Of a DNA stretch of 38,014 nt, positions 25,210-33,660 are shown piece by piece. The notes under the pieces are model-generated. The model worked only from the letters and a program-made list of their open reading frames with translations, did no database searches and was not told the DNA's origin. The position numbers and the translations under genes are program-made. This DNA is from Cupriavidus gilardii J11 (lineage in GTDB: Bacteria > Pseudomonadota > Gammaproteobacteria > Burkholderiales > Burkholderiaceae), in the NCBI RefSeq assembly GCF_007829435.1, contig NZ_VLJN01000002.1:77401-115414 (forward strand), given 5' to 3'. Each line of letters begins with the position of its first letter. The stretch's first letter is position 1.

Positions 25210-26100
25210 ATGAAGGTCGGTTTCATTGGACTGGGCCGCATGGGCTTCGCGCTGGCTTCGCATCTGTTGCGCAATGGCGTGGAGCTGGTCGTCCACGATA
25301 TCCAGCGCGCGCCGGTGGACAAGCTGGTGGAGCAGGGGGCCTCGCGCGCGGCCGACGTACGCACGCTCGCGGCGGGCGTCGACGTGGTCTTCACCATGCT
25401 GCCGGGGCCCATGCAGGCGCGGGAGGTGATCCTCGGAAATGACGGGGTACTGGCCGGTCTGCGCCAAGGCGGCTTCCTGGTCGAACTCAGCACCATCGAT
25501 ACCGACACGGTCGACGCGCTGGGGCGCGCGGCGCAAGAGAAGGGCGTGCGCTTCGCCGATGCGCCGGTTGGCCGTCTCGCTGCCCATGCCGACCGCGGCG
25601 AATCGTTGTTCATGCTCGGTGCGACCGACGCGGACCGTGCCGAACTGGAACCGCTTCTGCTGAAGATGGGAACCACGGTGCTGCATTGCGGCGCCCCGGG
25701 CTCCGGCACGCGGATGAAGCTGATCAACAACCTGATGGTGCTGTGCTATTGCCAGCTCAATTCGGAGGCGCTGGTGCTGGCGAACGCGCTCGGCCTGGAC
25801 ACGCGCAAGACCTTCGACGTGCTGACCGGCACCACGGCCTCGAATGGCCAGCTCAAGGAGAAGTGGCCGGTCAAGGTGCTGAAGGGCGATCTGACGCCGG
25901 GCTTCGATCTCGCGCTGGGATTCAAGGACCTGACACTGGCATGCCAGGCCGCGCAGTCGGCTGGCATCTCGCTGCCGATGGGTAACCTCGCGCGCAGCCT
26001 GTTCCAGCTGGCGCGCCATGGTGGCATGGATGGGCAGGACACCTCGTGCATGACGGATTTCTGGGCCCGATCCAACGGTGTCGATCCGATTCGCCTGTAA
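25210..26100 (+). CDS. Beta-hydroxyacid dehydrogenase, YihU-like (sulfolactaldehyde reductase-like) branch
   Basis: A 296-residue NAD(P)-dependent dehydrogenase of the 3-hydroxyisobutyrate dehydrogenase family. The Rossmann motif GLGRMG is at 7-12 and the catalytic lysine is Lys170 in RMKLINN. The family's DAPVSGG substrate motif reads DAPVGRLAAHA here, with Gly121-Arg122. The same GR replacement is what I remember in E. coli YihU, the sulfolactaldehyde reductase, and further segments agree with it: GTTASNGQL, WPVKVLKGDL, FKDLTLA and LPMG. YihU has Thr-Ser after GR and this protein has Leu-Ala, so the substrate may differ. Start 25210, with AAGGAA upstream. It is probably the oxidation step after the hydrolase in this operon. 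Confidence 0.85.
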   Translation: MKVGFIGLGRMGFALASHLLRNGVELVVHDIQRAPVDKLVEQGASRAADVRTLAAGVDVVFTMLPGPMQAREVILGNDGVLAGLRQGGFLVELSTIDTDTVDALGRAAQEKGVRFADAPVGRLAAHADRGESLFMLGATDADRAELEPLLLKMGTTVLHCGAPGSGTRMKLINNLMVLCYCQLNSEALVLANALGLDTRKTFDVLTGTTASNGQLKEKWPVKVLKGDLTPGFDLALGFKDLTLACQAAQSAGISLPMGNLARSLFQLARHGGMDGQDTSCMTDFWARSNGVDPIRL

Positions 26101-26131
26101 GGGCATACCGATAATAAATGGAGGAGACAGC

Positions 26132-27361
26132 ATGACACGGTTCGCATACAAGAGAGCGGCGGTCGGTATCGCGCTGCTTGCCGCTTCGTTCGTCGCGGGC
26201 GCGCAGAGCCCGGGCGCGCGGATTTCCGATGGCATCGTCAAGATCGGCGTGCTGACCGACATCAGCGGCGCCTTCATGGACAACGTGGGGCGAGGGTCCA
26301 TCGTCGCAACGGAGATTGCGATCGAGGAGTTCGGCGGCAAGGTGCTGGGCTACCCGATCGAGATGGTCAGCGCCGACCACCAGAACAAGGCTGACATAGG
26401 GTCGACCCGTGTCCGCGAATGGTTCGATCGGGACAAGGTCGATGCCGTGACGGAACTTGGCAACAGCGCGGTGGCGCTGGCCGCGATGCGGGTGGCGCAG
26501 GCGAAGAACCGGCTGACGATCGTGACCGGTGCGGGCGCCGTGCGCATCTCCAACGAGGATTGCACGCCGAACAATCTGCATTGGGTCTATGACACCTACT
26601 CGCTGGCCAAGGTCGGGACCCAGTCCGTGGTGAAGAAGGGCGCGAAGAACTGGTACTACCTGACCGCGGACTACGCATTCGGCCATTCGCTGGAGAACGA
26701 CGGCAAGGCGTTCATCGAGGGGGCGGGCGGCAAGGTGCTGGGCTCCTCGCGTTATCCGTTTCCTGGCAGCGATTTCTCGTCCTACATCCTGAAGGCACAG
26801 GCCAGCAAGGCGGACGCCGTCGCCATCGCCACGGCGGGTCTGGACCTGCAGAACGCGATCAAGCAGGGCAAGGAGTTTGGCCTGGCCAAGCGCGGCCAGC
26901 AGACCGTGGCGATGCTGATGAGCATCATGGACGTGCACGGTATCGGCCTGAAGGACGCCGGCGGCATGCTGTTCGCCGAATCGTTCTACTGGGACCTCGA
27001 CGATTCATCGCGCAAGTTCGCGCGGAAGTTCTTCGAGAAGACGAAGCGCATGCCGACCGCGCTGCAGGCGGGCCAGTACTCCGCGACGTTGAACTATCTG
27101 AAGGCGATCGAGAAGGCGAAGTCCGACGACGTCGCCGACGTCATGCGGACGATCAAGTCCATGCCGATCCAGGACGCGTTCGCCAAGAACGGCAAGGTGC
27201 GCGACGACGGCAAGCTGGTGCACGACATGTACCTCGTACGCGTGAAGGAGCCGCAGGAGTCCAAGGGGGCATGGGATTACTACACCGTGCTGGAAACCGT
27301 GCCGGGCGACCGCGCCTTTCATCCGCTGGCCGAAAGCAAGTGCCCGCTGGTCAGGAAGTGA
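26132..27361 (+). CDS. Leu/Ile/Val-type ABC transporter substrate-binding protein
   Basis: A 409-residue periplasmic receptor of the branched-chain amino acid (LivK-like) type. A signal peptide (MTRFAYKRAAVGIALLAASF, cleaved near AGAQS) precedes VKIGVLTDISGAFMDNVGRGSI, the standard first strand and ligand loop. TAGLDLQNAIKQGKEFGL and the hinge segments are typical. The start is the ATG at 26132, with GAGGAG upstream. It differs from classical LivK in its longer C-terminal half, as seen in receptors for aromatic and other organic acids. No Liv permease or ATPase gene is in the window, so it must borrow one elsewhere or act as a sensor. It is placed between catabolic genes of the same operon. 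Confidence 0.9.
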   Translation: MTRFAYKRAAVGIALLAASFVAGAQSPGARISDGIVKIGVLTDISGAFMDNVGRGSIVATEIAIEEFGGKVLGYPIEMVSADHQNKADIGSTRVREWFDRDKVDAVTELGNSAVALAAMRVAQAKNRLTIVTGAGAVRISNEDCTPNNLHWVYDTYSLAKVGTQSVVKKGAKNWYYLTADYAFGHSLENDGKAFIEGAGGKVLGSSRYPFPGSDFSSYILKAQASKADAVAIATAGLDLQNAIKQGKEFGLAKRGQQTVAMLMSIMDVHGIGLKDAGGMLFAESFYWDLDDSSRKFARKFFEKTKRMPTALQAGQYSATLNYLKAIEKAKSDDVADVMRTIKSMPIQDAFAKNGKVRDDGKLVHDMYLVRVKEPQESKGAWDYYTVLETVPGDRAFHPLAESKCPLVRK

Positions 27362-27406
27362 GCCGCTACGCCGCGTACTGGCGTGCACGCCGATAGGGAG
27401 GACATC

Positions 27407-28189
27407 ATGAGCGAGTGCTTCGAGGTCCTGGCCGTGAAATACGCCACGGTCGATCGGGCGCGGCAAAGCAACTTCCTGCAGCCGGTGGACGGCGATCCGG
27501 CGGCGCCAATGGCGCTGGACTTCTTCGTATGGCTGGTGGTGGGGCAAGGCACGGTGGTGCTGGTCGACACCGGATTCAGTCCGGTATCCGCGGCGCTGCG
27601 CCAGCGACGGTATCTGGTGTCGCCGCTGGAGTCGATCCGTCGCCTGGGCCATGCCCCCGAGGATATGAGGGACGTGGTGATCACGCATCTGCACTACGAC
27701 CACGCCGGCAACCTCGGCGAATTTCCCGCGGCGCAGATCTGGGTGCAGGATCGCGAGGTGCGATACGCGACGGGCGACTGCATGTGCGACCCGAAGCAGA
27801 ACCACTTCTTCTCCACGGACGATATCGGCCTGCTGATCAGGCGGCTTCACCAGGGCAATGTGCGGCTGGTGCACGGCTTCCACGCGCTGCGAGACGGCAT
27901 CGAGCTGCACCGCGTGGGCGGCCACACCGACGGCCTGCAGGTGGTGCGGGTGCGGACCGCGCGCGGTTGGGTGGTGCTGGCATCCGATGCCGCGCACTAC
28001 TACGAGAACCTGGCGCGGCGGAACCCGTTTCCCGCCATCCACAGCCTCGACGACATGCTCAAGGGCTATGCGCGCATTCAGGAACTGGCCGATGGCGAGG
28101 ATCTTATCGTGCCGGGGCACGACCCCGAGGTGTGCGTCCGCTATCCCGCCGTCGATGTGCCGGGTGTGCACGCCTATCGCATCGCCTGA
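27407..28189 (+). CDS. Metallo-beta-lactamase-fold hydrolase, N-acyl-homoserine-lactonase-like
   Basis: A 260-residue metallo-hydrolase of the lactonase-like branch. The zinc motif THLHYDHAG gives His94, His96, Asp98 and His99, followed by His173 (GGHTDG), Asp194 (ASDAAHYYEN) and His238 (PGHDP). The DAAHYYEN phrase and VDTGFSP are shared with AHL-lactonase-like proteins such as AttM/AiiB. The ATG at 27407 has GGGAGG upstream. A lactone-opening step would supply the hydroxy acid for the two dehydrogenases in this operon, so a catabolic rather than quorum-quenching role is likely. That is inference. Confidence 0.88.
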   Translation: MSECFEVLAVKYATVDRARQSNFLQPVDGDPAAPMALDFFVWLVVGQGTVVLVDTGFSPVSAALRQRRYLVSPLESIRRLGHAPEDMRDVVITHLHYDHAGNLGEFPAAQIWVQDREVRYATGDCMCDPKQNHFFSTDDIGLLIRRLHQGNVRLVHGFHALRDGIELHRVGGHTDGLQVVRVRTARGWVVLASDAAHYYENLARRNPFPAIHSLDDMLKGYARIQELADGEDLIVPGHDPEVCVRYPAVDVPGVHAYRIA

Positions 28190-28237
28190 GCCAGCCTCCC
28201 GAGCCCACCATTCGAGAAATAACAAGGAGACTTCTGA

Positions 28238-29227
28238 ATGATCAATCGCACCAGACGCTCGCTGGCCCTCGCCTCCGTTGCCATGGCGGGAACACTGGCG
28301 ACGTGCGGGATGGCATGGGGCCAGCCCGCGAGCGACTGGCCCACCCGGCCGGTCAATATCGTGGTCGGCTTCAGCGCCGGCGGTCCGACCGATGTGGTGG
28401 CCCGCATTCTCGCCGAACACCTCACCGCCAGATTCAAGCAGAGCTTTGTGGTGGAAAACCGGCCGGGCGCCTCCGGCGCGGTGGCCGCCGCCCAGCTGAA
28501 GCAGGCCAATCCTGACGGCTACACGCTGATGTTCGGCAGCAGCAGCACGCTGTCGATCATTCCGACCCTGCAGAAGACCAGCTACGACTCGGTTCGCGAC
28601 TTCACCGCGATCGCTCTCGTGGCGAGCTACCCGTACTTCCTGGTCGTGCCGGCATCGTCGCCCATCACCACGCTCGACCAGTTTCTGCAGCGGGGGCGCG
28701 ATCCTTCGTCGCAGCTGAGCTATGCGTCGGCCGGCAATGGCGCGGTCAATCATCTCGCCGGTGAATGGTTCAAGCGCGACGCGAAGATCAATGCGGTGCA
28801 TGTGCCGTACAAGGGCGACTCGGCTGCCGTTACCGATCTGGTCGCCGGGCGCATCGACTTCGCTTTCCTCGCGGGCGCCGTGGCGCTGCCGCAGGTGAAG
28901 GGCGGCAAGATGCGCATACTGGCCTCGGCCAGCGCCACACCCGGTCTGGGGGGCGAGGGCGTGCCGACGCTTGGCACGCGCTTCAAGGGCTTTGCCGCCG
29001 AGCCGTGGAACGGCCTGATGGGTCCGGCCGGGGTGCCCCAGCCGATCGTCGCCAAGCTGAACGCCGCCGTCAACGAGATCATGAATCGCAAGGACGTAAA
29101 GGAACGCCTGGCATCGCTGGGGCAGTTCCCCTTCACGGGCAGCCCACAGCAGTTCACCGACCACATCAAGTCGCAGACCGAGCGGTGGGCATCGATCATC
29201 AAGGCAGCCGATATCAACACCGACTGA
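28238..29227 (+). CDS. Bug/TctC family periplasmic substrate-binding protein
   Basis: A 329-residue Bug receptor. A signal peptide with a basic start and a core of ALASVAMAGTLATCGMAWG is followed by the mature motif WPTRPVNIVVGFSAGGPTDVVAR. The ligand loops ENRPGASGAVAAAQ and DGYTLMFGSSST are present, as is the later HVPYKGDSAAVTDLVAGRIDFAF. An AAGGAG site precedes the ATG. This is the second binding protein in the same operon besides the LivK-like one, and neither has a permease nearby. It stops 1 base before the aldehyde dehydrogenase start. Confidence 0.9.
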   Translation: MINRTRRSLALASVAMAGTLATCGMAWGQPASDWPTRPVNIVVGFSAGGPTDVVARILAEHLTARFKQSFVVENRPGASGAVAAAQLKQANPDGYTLMFGSSSTLSIIPTLQKTSYDSVRDFTAIALVASYPYFLVVPASSPITTLDQFLQRGRDPSSQLSYASAGNGAVNHLAGEWFKRDAKINAVHVPYKGDSAAVTDLVAGRIDFAFLAGAVALPQVKGGKMRILASASATPGLGGEGVPTLGTRFKGFAAEPWNGLMGPAGVPQPIVAKLNAAVNEIMNRKDVKERLASLGQFPFTGSPQQFTDHIKSQTERWASIIKAADINTD

Positions 29228-29228
29228 C

Positions 29229-30659
29229 ATGCACTACTCCCAATTTATCGCGGGCGAGTTCCGCCAGGGGGCATCGGGCTCCCGTATCACCGTCATCGAG
29301 CCGAGCACGGGCCGCGCGCTCGGCGACTTCGCACAAGCCGCGCCGGCGGACGTGGAGGAAGCCATCACGGCGGCCACGGAGGCGTTCCGGACATGGCGCA
29401 AGACGTCGGTGCTCGAACGATCGGCGTTGCTGCGCCGCGTCGGGTCGCTGATGCGCGAGCGTGGCACGGCGATCGCCGAGCAGATCGCCCGGGAACTGGG
29501 CAAGCCGATTGGCGAGGCCCAGAAAGAGGTCGTGACCGCCGCCGAGATGTTCGAATGGGCCAGCGAGGAGGCGCGTCGGATCTATGGCCGTACCATCCCG
29601 CCGCGCGCGGAGGGCATCACGCAGACGGTGATGTTGGAGCCGATCGGTCCCGTGGCCGCCTTCGCGGGCTGGAACGCGCCGGCCATCACGCCATCGCGCA
29701 AGATCAGCGGCGCGCTGGCGGCGGGCTGCACCATCGTCATCAAGCCCTCGGAAGAAACGGCGGGGGTTGCCTTGCATATCGCGCGTGTGGTGCAGGATGC
29801 GGGCATTCCCGACGGCGTGGTGAACATGGTATTTGGCGATCCGGGGGAGATCGCCGATATCCTCTGTACCGCGCCGCGGATTGCCATGGTGACGTTCACC
29901 GGCGCCACCTCGGTGGGCAAGTCCATCGGCGCCAGGGCCGCGCAGACGCTGAAGCGGGCGACGCTCGAACTGGGCGGGCATGCGCCCGTGGTGGTGTGCG
30001 ACGACGTCGACGTCGACCGCGTGGTCCGGATGGCCGTCGCCACCAAGTACCGCAACGCCGGCCAGGTGTGCACATCGCCGACGCGCTTCCTGGTGCAGGC
30101 GCCCATCTTCCAGGCGTTCTGCGACAGGTTCGTGAAGGCGGCCGAGGCATTGAAGGTCGGCGATCCTTTCGACGGCGCCACGCAGATGGGGCCGCTGAAG
30201 AACCTGCGCCGGCTGCAGTCGATCGAACAGATGGTGCAGGACGCGAGAGGGCGCGGGCTCAAGGTGGCCACGGGCGGCGAGCGCATCGGCACCGCAGGCT
30301 TTTTCTACAAGCCAACGGTAATCCTGGAGCCGACGCTCGACAGCGACGCGGCGACCATCGAGCCGTTCGGCCCGATCGCATTGATCAGTCCTTTCGCGCA
30401 GCTCGACGAGGCCATTGCGGAGTGCAACCGGCTGCCGTTCGGACTGGCGGCCTATGCCTACACCAACAACCTGCAGCAGGCGCACCGCCTGATGCACGAG
30501 ATCGACAGCGGCGTGGTGTGCATCAACGAATGGCAGGCCTCGTTGCCGGAAACGCCGTTCGGCGGCCACAAGGACAGCGGCCTGGGCTCCGAGGGCGGCA
30601 TCGAAGGCGTGCGGGAGTTTCTGCGCATCAAATGCGTCCGCCAGGGGGTGGCATCATGA
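29229..30659 (+). CDS. NAD(P)-dependent aldehyde dehydrogenase
   Basis: A 476-residue aldehyde dehydrogenase. The catalytic Cys281 lies in NAGQVCTSPTRF, Glu247 in TLELGGHAP, Asn149 in AGWNAPAI, and the nucleotide loop in GATSVGK. The usual PWNFP is replaced by GWNAP, which is unusual, while the asparagine is kept. It resembles the succinate-semialdehyde/glycolaldehyde branch. The ATG at 29229 follows the Bug stop by 1 base, and the TGA overlaps the next gene's ATG (ATGA), so translation is coupled at both ends. Its probable role is to oxidise the aldehyde made by a dehydrogenase of this operon. Confidence 0.9.
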   Translation: MHYSQFIAGEFRQGASGSRITVIEPSTGRALGDFAQAAPADVEEAITAATEAFRTWRKTSVLERSALLRRVGSLMRERGTAIAEQIARELGKPIGEAQKEVVTAAEMFEWASEEARRIYGRTIPPRAEGITQTVMLEPIGPVAAFAGWNAPAITPSRKISGALAAGCTIVIKPSEETAGVALHIARVVQDAGIPDGVVNMVFGDPGEIADILCTAPRIAMVTFTGATSVGKSIGARAAQTLKRATLELGGHAPVVVCDDVDVDRVVRMAVATKYRNAGQVCTSPTRFLVQAPIFQAFCDRFVKAAEALKVGDPFDGATQMGPLKNLRRLQSIEQMVQDARGRGLKVATGGERIGTAGFFYKPTVILEPTLDSDAATIEPFGPIALISPFAQLDEAIAECNRLPFGLAAYAYTNNLQQAHRLMHEIDSGVVCINEWQASLPETPFGGHKDSGLGSEGGIEGVREFLRIKCVRQGVAS

Positions 30660-31534
30660 GCAACGGCGTGGACGCATTGGGCTTCGTTGGCGTCGGCGTG
30701 ATGGGCGAGGGCATGTGCCGCAATCTGGTGCGCAAGTGCGGATTGCCGGTGTACGTGGCCGACCTCGACGCGGACAACGTGGCCCGCGTGGCCGCGCATG
30801 GTGCGGTACCGTCATCGATCGCCGGCATACGGCGGACAGCCGGCACGGTGTTCCTGTCGCTGCCGTCGATCGATCAGGTCGAGGAGGTCTGCTTCGGTGA
30901 GGACCCGCTGATCGTCGAGGGCGGTTCCGTCCGCACGGTGGTGGACATGAGCACCAGCGATGTGCCGCGTACGCGGGCGCTGGCGCAGCGGCTTGCCACG
31001 CATGGCGTGTCGTTTGTCGACGCCCCGGTGGCGCGCAGCCGCGAGGCGGCCAACAGCGGCACCCTGCTCATTACCGTGGGCGGTACCGTCGAGCGGTTCG
31101 AGGCGGTCGCGCCATGGCTGCGCTGCATGGGGTCGGACGTCGTGCACTGCGGTGACGTGGGCGCGGGGCAGGTCGTCAAGATCATGAACAACATGGTGCT
31201 GCTCTCCACCGTGAACGCGCTCGCCGAGGCCATGGCCATCGCGGAAGCTTCCGGCGTCGACAAGGCCATGCTGGCCAATGTGCTGAAGCTCGGTTCGGCC
31301 GATTCGTTCGCCCTGCGGCTGACCGGCGAGAAACTGGCACGCGATGAGTTCCCGGAGAAGATGTTCCCGGCCGCCTATGCGCTGAAGGACATGCGATTGG
31401 CGCTGAAGCTGGCGCAGTCGTCGGGTATCCAGCCCCGCGTGGCCGAAGCGACGGCCACGCTGCTGGGACAGGCGGTCGACCGTGGCTATGGGATGAACTA
31501 CTACCCGGTGGTCTATCGCCTGATCCGCCCGTAG
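30656..31534 (+). CDS. Beta-hydroxyacid dehydrogenase, second copy with variant PVAR motif
   Basis: A 292-residue NAD(P)-dependent dehydrogenase of the 3-hydroxyisobutyrate dehydrogenase family. The Rossmann motif GVGVMG lies near 12-17, and the catalytic lysine is Lys175 in GQVVKIMNN. The substrate motif reads DAPVARSREAANSG (Asp122 to Gly135), so the family's SGG is replaced by Ala126-Arg127-Ser128. It is clearly diverged from the 25210 gene and is not a recent duplicate. ATG overlaps the ALDH stop as ATGA. It ends in a hairpin that covers its stop codon and then meets the convergent LysR gene. Confidence 0.87.
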   Translation: MSNGVDALGFVGVGVMGEGMCRNLVRKCGLPVYVADLDADNVARVAAHGAVPSSIAGIRRTAGTVFLSLPSIDQVEEVCFGEDPLIVEGGSVRTVVDMSTSDVPRTRALAQRLATHGVSFVDAPVARSREAANSGTLLITVGGTVERFEAVAPWLRCMGSDVVHCGDVGAGQVVKIMNNMVLLSTVNALAEAMAIAEASGVDKAMLANVLKLGSADSFALRLTGEKLARDEFPEKMFPAAYALKDMRLALKLAQSSGIQPRVAEATATLLGQAVDRGYGMNYYPVVYRLIRP

Positions 31535-31545
31535 CGCGGGCGGAT
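31523..31545. terminator. Hairpin at operon end over the stop codon
   Basis: A 9-bp perfect stem, ATCCGCCCG (31523-31531) and CGGGCGGAT (31537-31545), with a 5-base loop includes the TAG stop. There is no T-run after it. It lies between convergent transcripts and may end both. Confidence 0.4.
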
Positions 31546-31557
31546 GCCTGTCAGCCG

Positions 31558-32469
31558 TCAGTCCGCTGACGATGTGTCGTGCGTCCGCTCGGCTTCATGG
31601 ACCAGCCAGTCCTTGAACGCCGAGACCTTGTTCGAATAGCGCTGCAGGGAAGGGGACACCAGATAGTGTCCCTTTCCCGTGCGCAGCGGGTTCGCGAATG
31701 GACGCACGAGCCGGCGCGCCTTGATATCGGCGTCCAGCATGTACTGCTGGCCGATGGCGATGCCAAGACCGTCCATGGCGGCCTGCCACGTCAGGATCGA
31801 GCTGCTGAAGATCATCTTCTCGGCCCGGTCGAACAGCTCGCTCATGCCGGCATGTTCCAGCCACGTCGGCCAGTCATTCTTGCGGTACTTGGACACCAGC
31901 AATGGCTTGCTGCGCAGGATCTCGGCCAGGGGCACGCCGCGCTGCGACGCCTCGAGGAATGCGGGTGAGCAGACCGGCTCAATGACGTCCTCCAGCAGCA
32001 GCGTGGCTTCGGCATCGCGCCAGTTGCCATCGCCCAGCACAATGGCCAGGTCGCACTGCTCGGTGCCGAAATCCAGCGGTGCGGTGCTGTTCGTGATCAT
32101 CACTTCCACATCCGGGTACTGCTCCTTGAAGCGCGGCAGCCGCGGAATAAGCCAGCGCGCCGTCAGCGTGGTGTACGTGCGCAGCCGGATGATGTTGTCC
32201 GCGTATTTCTGGGTGATGAACTTCGTGGCCATCGAGATTTCCTCGAGCGCTGGACGTATCCTGCGCGCGTAGGCCTCGCCCACTTCGGTAAGACGCACGC
32301 CCACCCGTTCGCGGGTAAAGAGCTGCACGCCCAGGTATTCCTCCAGCACCACGATCTGCCGGCTCACGGCCGACTGGCTCACCCGTAGCTCGTGGGCGGC
32401 CGCGGTAAGGTTGCTCGCCCTGGCCACCACCTCGAATACCTTCAGTGGGTTCAGCGGAGGCATCTTCAT
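31558..32469 (-). CDS. LysR family regulator (GcvA-like)
   Basis: A 303-residue LysR-type regulator, beginning MKMPPLNPLKVFEVVARASN and carrying AAHELRVSQSAVSRQIVVLE in its helix-turn-helix (about 20-45). TARWLIPRLPRFKEQYPDVEV in the effector domain marks the GcvA-like subgroup, and SKYRKNDWPTWLEHAG lines the effector pocket. The frame is open to 32538, but the ATG at 32469 (or the GTG one codon earlier) gives the family N-terminus and has GAGGAG 9-12 bases upstream. It converges on the eight-gene operon across a 23-base gap and follows a Bug gene on the same strand. It is the obvious candidate regulator of either unit. Confidence 0.9.
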   Translation of the reverse strand: MKMPPLNPLKVFEVVARASNLTAAAHELRVSQSAVSRQIVVLEEYLGVQLFTRERVGVRLTEVGEAYARRIRPALEEISMATKFITQKYADNIIRLRTYTTLTARWLIPRLPRFKEQYPDVEVMITNSTAPLDFGTEQCDLAIVLGDGNWRDAEATLLLEDVIEPVCSPAFLEASQRGVPLAEILRSKPLLVSKYRKNDWPTWLEHAGMSELFDRAEKMIFSSSILTWQAAMDGLGIAIGQQYMLDADIKARRLVRPFANPLRTGKGHYLVSPSLQRYSNKVSAFKDWLVHEAERTHDTSSAD

Positions 32470-32694
32470 CACGTCGCTTGTCTCCTCAGCCTGTTGTGCT
32501 TGACCCTTCCCGGTTGATGGCGATGAATTGGCCGCCATTCCGATGTTGTGATGCGGCTATCGAAGCCGTCGATATTCTTCTGTCGCGCCGAAGACAGCGC
32601 TTCGGAACTTTAGCATGGCAAGCGCGTGATTCCCCGCGCGAAATCACGCTGCGAAGGGCGACAGTAGGACCGCCGGCGACGGCGGCCGGCCGCT

Positions 32695-33660
32695 TCAGTC
32701 GGCCTTCGCGCCGGAGCGCTTGACCACCGGCGCCCACTTGCGGATCTCGCTGTCGACAAAGCGTGCGGTCTGTTCCGGCGACATCGGCATCGGCTCGGAG
32801 CCGCGGTCGGTGATGAACTTTGACAGCTCCGGCGATTGCAGCGCCTTGACCGTTTCGGCATTGAGCTGCGCGACGATGGGGGCCGGCGTGCCCGCCGGCG
32901 CCATCAGCACGGCCCAGCCCACTGCCTCGAAGCCGGGCACGCCCTGTTCGGCCACGGTGGGCACCTCCGGCAATTGCGGCACGCGCCGGGCAGCGGTGAC
33001 CGCGAGCGGCACGGCCTTCTTCGACTGGATCAGCGGCAGCGCGGCCGTGACCGAGTCCACCATCACGGGAATCTGGTTGCCGAGGAAGTCCGCCTGCGCC
33101 GGTCCGCTGCCCTTGTACGGGATATGCACCATGAAGATATTGGCGCGGGCCTTCAGCATTTCCGCGGACAGGTGCTGGGTGCCGCCGATGCCCGCGCTGG
33201 CGTAGCTGATCTTGCCCGGCGCCGCCTTGGCCTTGGCGATCAGATCGCGCAGCGACGCGATGCCGGACGGCGGCGTGGACAGGAAGACGAGCGGCACCGA
33301 GAACACGCCGGAGATCGCCTGGAAGTCCGCGCGCGGATCGAAGCCGGGTGAGCTGTAGAGAGTCTGGTTGATGGCCATGGCGCTGCCCGCCATCACCAGC
33401 GTGTAACCGTCCGGTGCGGCACGCGAGGCCATCTGCATGCCGATATTGCTACCGGCGCCGGCGCGGTTCTCCACCACCACCGACTGGCCCAGCTGCTTGC
33501 CCAGGCGCTCGCCCAGCGCACGGGCGAAGATGTCGGTGGCCTGTCCCGGCGGAAACGGCACGATCAGCTTGATGGGGCGTTCGGGGTAGGCGGCGTGCGC
33601 GGCGGCGGCGGTGAGCAGGGCGATGGCAGCGACGGCGCGGCGCAATGGCTTGGTCAACAT
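32695..33660 (-). CDS. Bug/TctC family periplasmic substrate-binding protein
   Basis: A 321-residue Bug receptor with a short signal peptide ([20 protein letters not shown], cleaved after AHA), then [52 protein letters not shown] and [20 protein letters not shown]. It is the third Bug protein of the window, diverged from the others at the ligand loops. The ATG at 33660 has GGAG 8 bases upstream. The frame extends to 33789, but the extra part lacks protein-like composition. It precedes the LysR gene by 225 bases on the same strand and lies downstream of pgaD. Confidence 0.9.
   Translation of the reverse strand: MLTKPLRRAVAAIALLTAAAAHAAYPERPIKLIVPFPPGQATDIFARALGERLGKQLGQSVVVENRAGAGSNIGMQMASRAAPDGYTLVMAGSAMAINQTLYSSPGFDPRADFQAISGVFSVPLVFLSTPPSGIASLRDLIAKAKAAPGKISYASAGIGGTQHLSAEMLKARANIFMVHIPYKGSGPAQADFLGNQIPVMVDSVTAALPLIQSKKAVPLAVTAARRVPQLPEVPTVAEQGVPGFEAVGWAVLMAPAGTPAPIVAQLNAETVKALQSPELSKFITDRGSEPMPMSPEQTARFVDSEIRKWAPVVKRSGAKAD

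Noticed and set aside
24291-25730. 479-residue minus-strand open frame antisense to the hydrolase and first dehydrogenase
   Set aside because: Composition and lack of motifs show it to be an antisense shadow.
27005-29230. 741-residue open frame on the minus strand, antisense to the LivK-like, lactonase and Bug genes
   Set aside because: The plus strand holds three recognisable proteins with ribosome sites. The antisense translation has shadow composition and no motif.
32670-32685. CCGCCG-GCGA-CGGCGG hairpin after the third Bug gene
   Set aside because: The stem is only 6 bp, with no T-run. Such GC hairpins arise by chance in this sequence, so I do not call a terminator.
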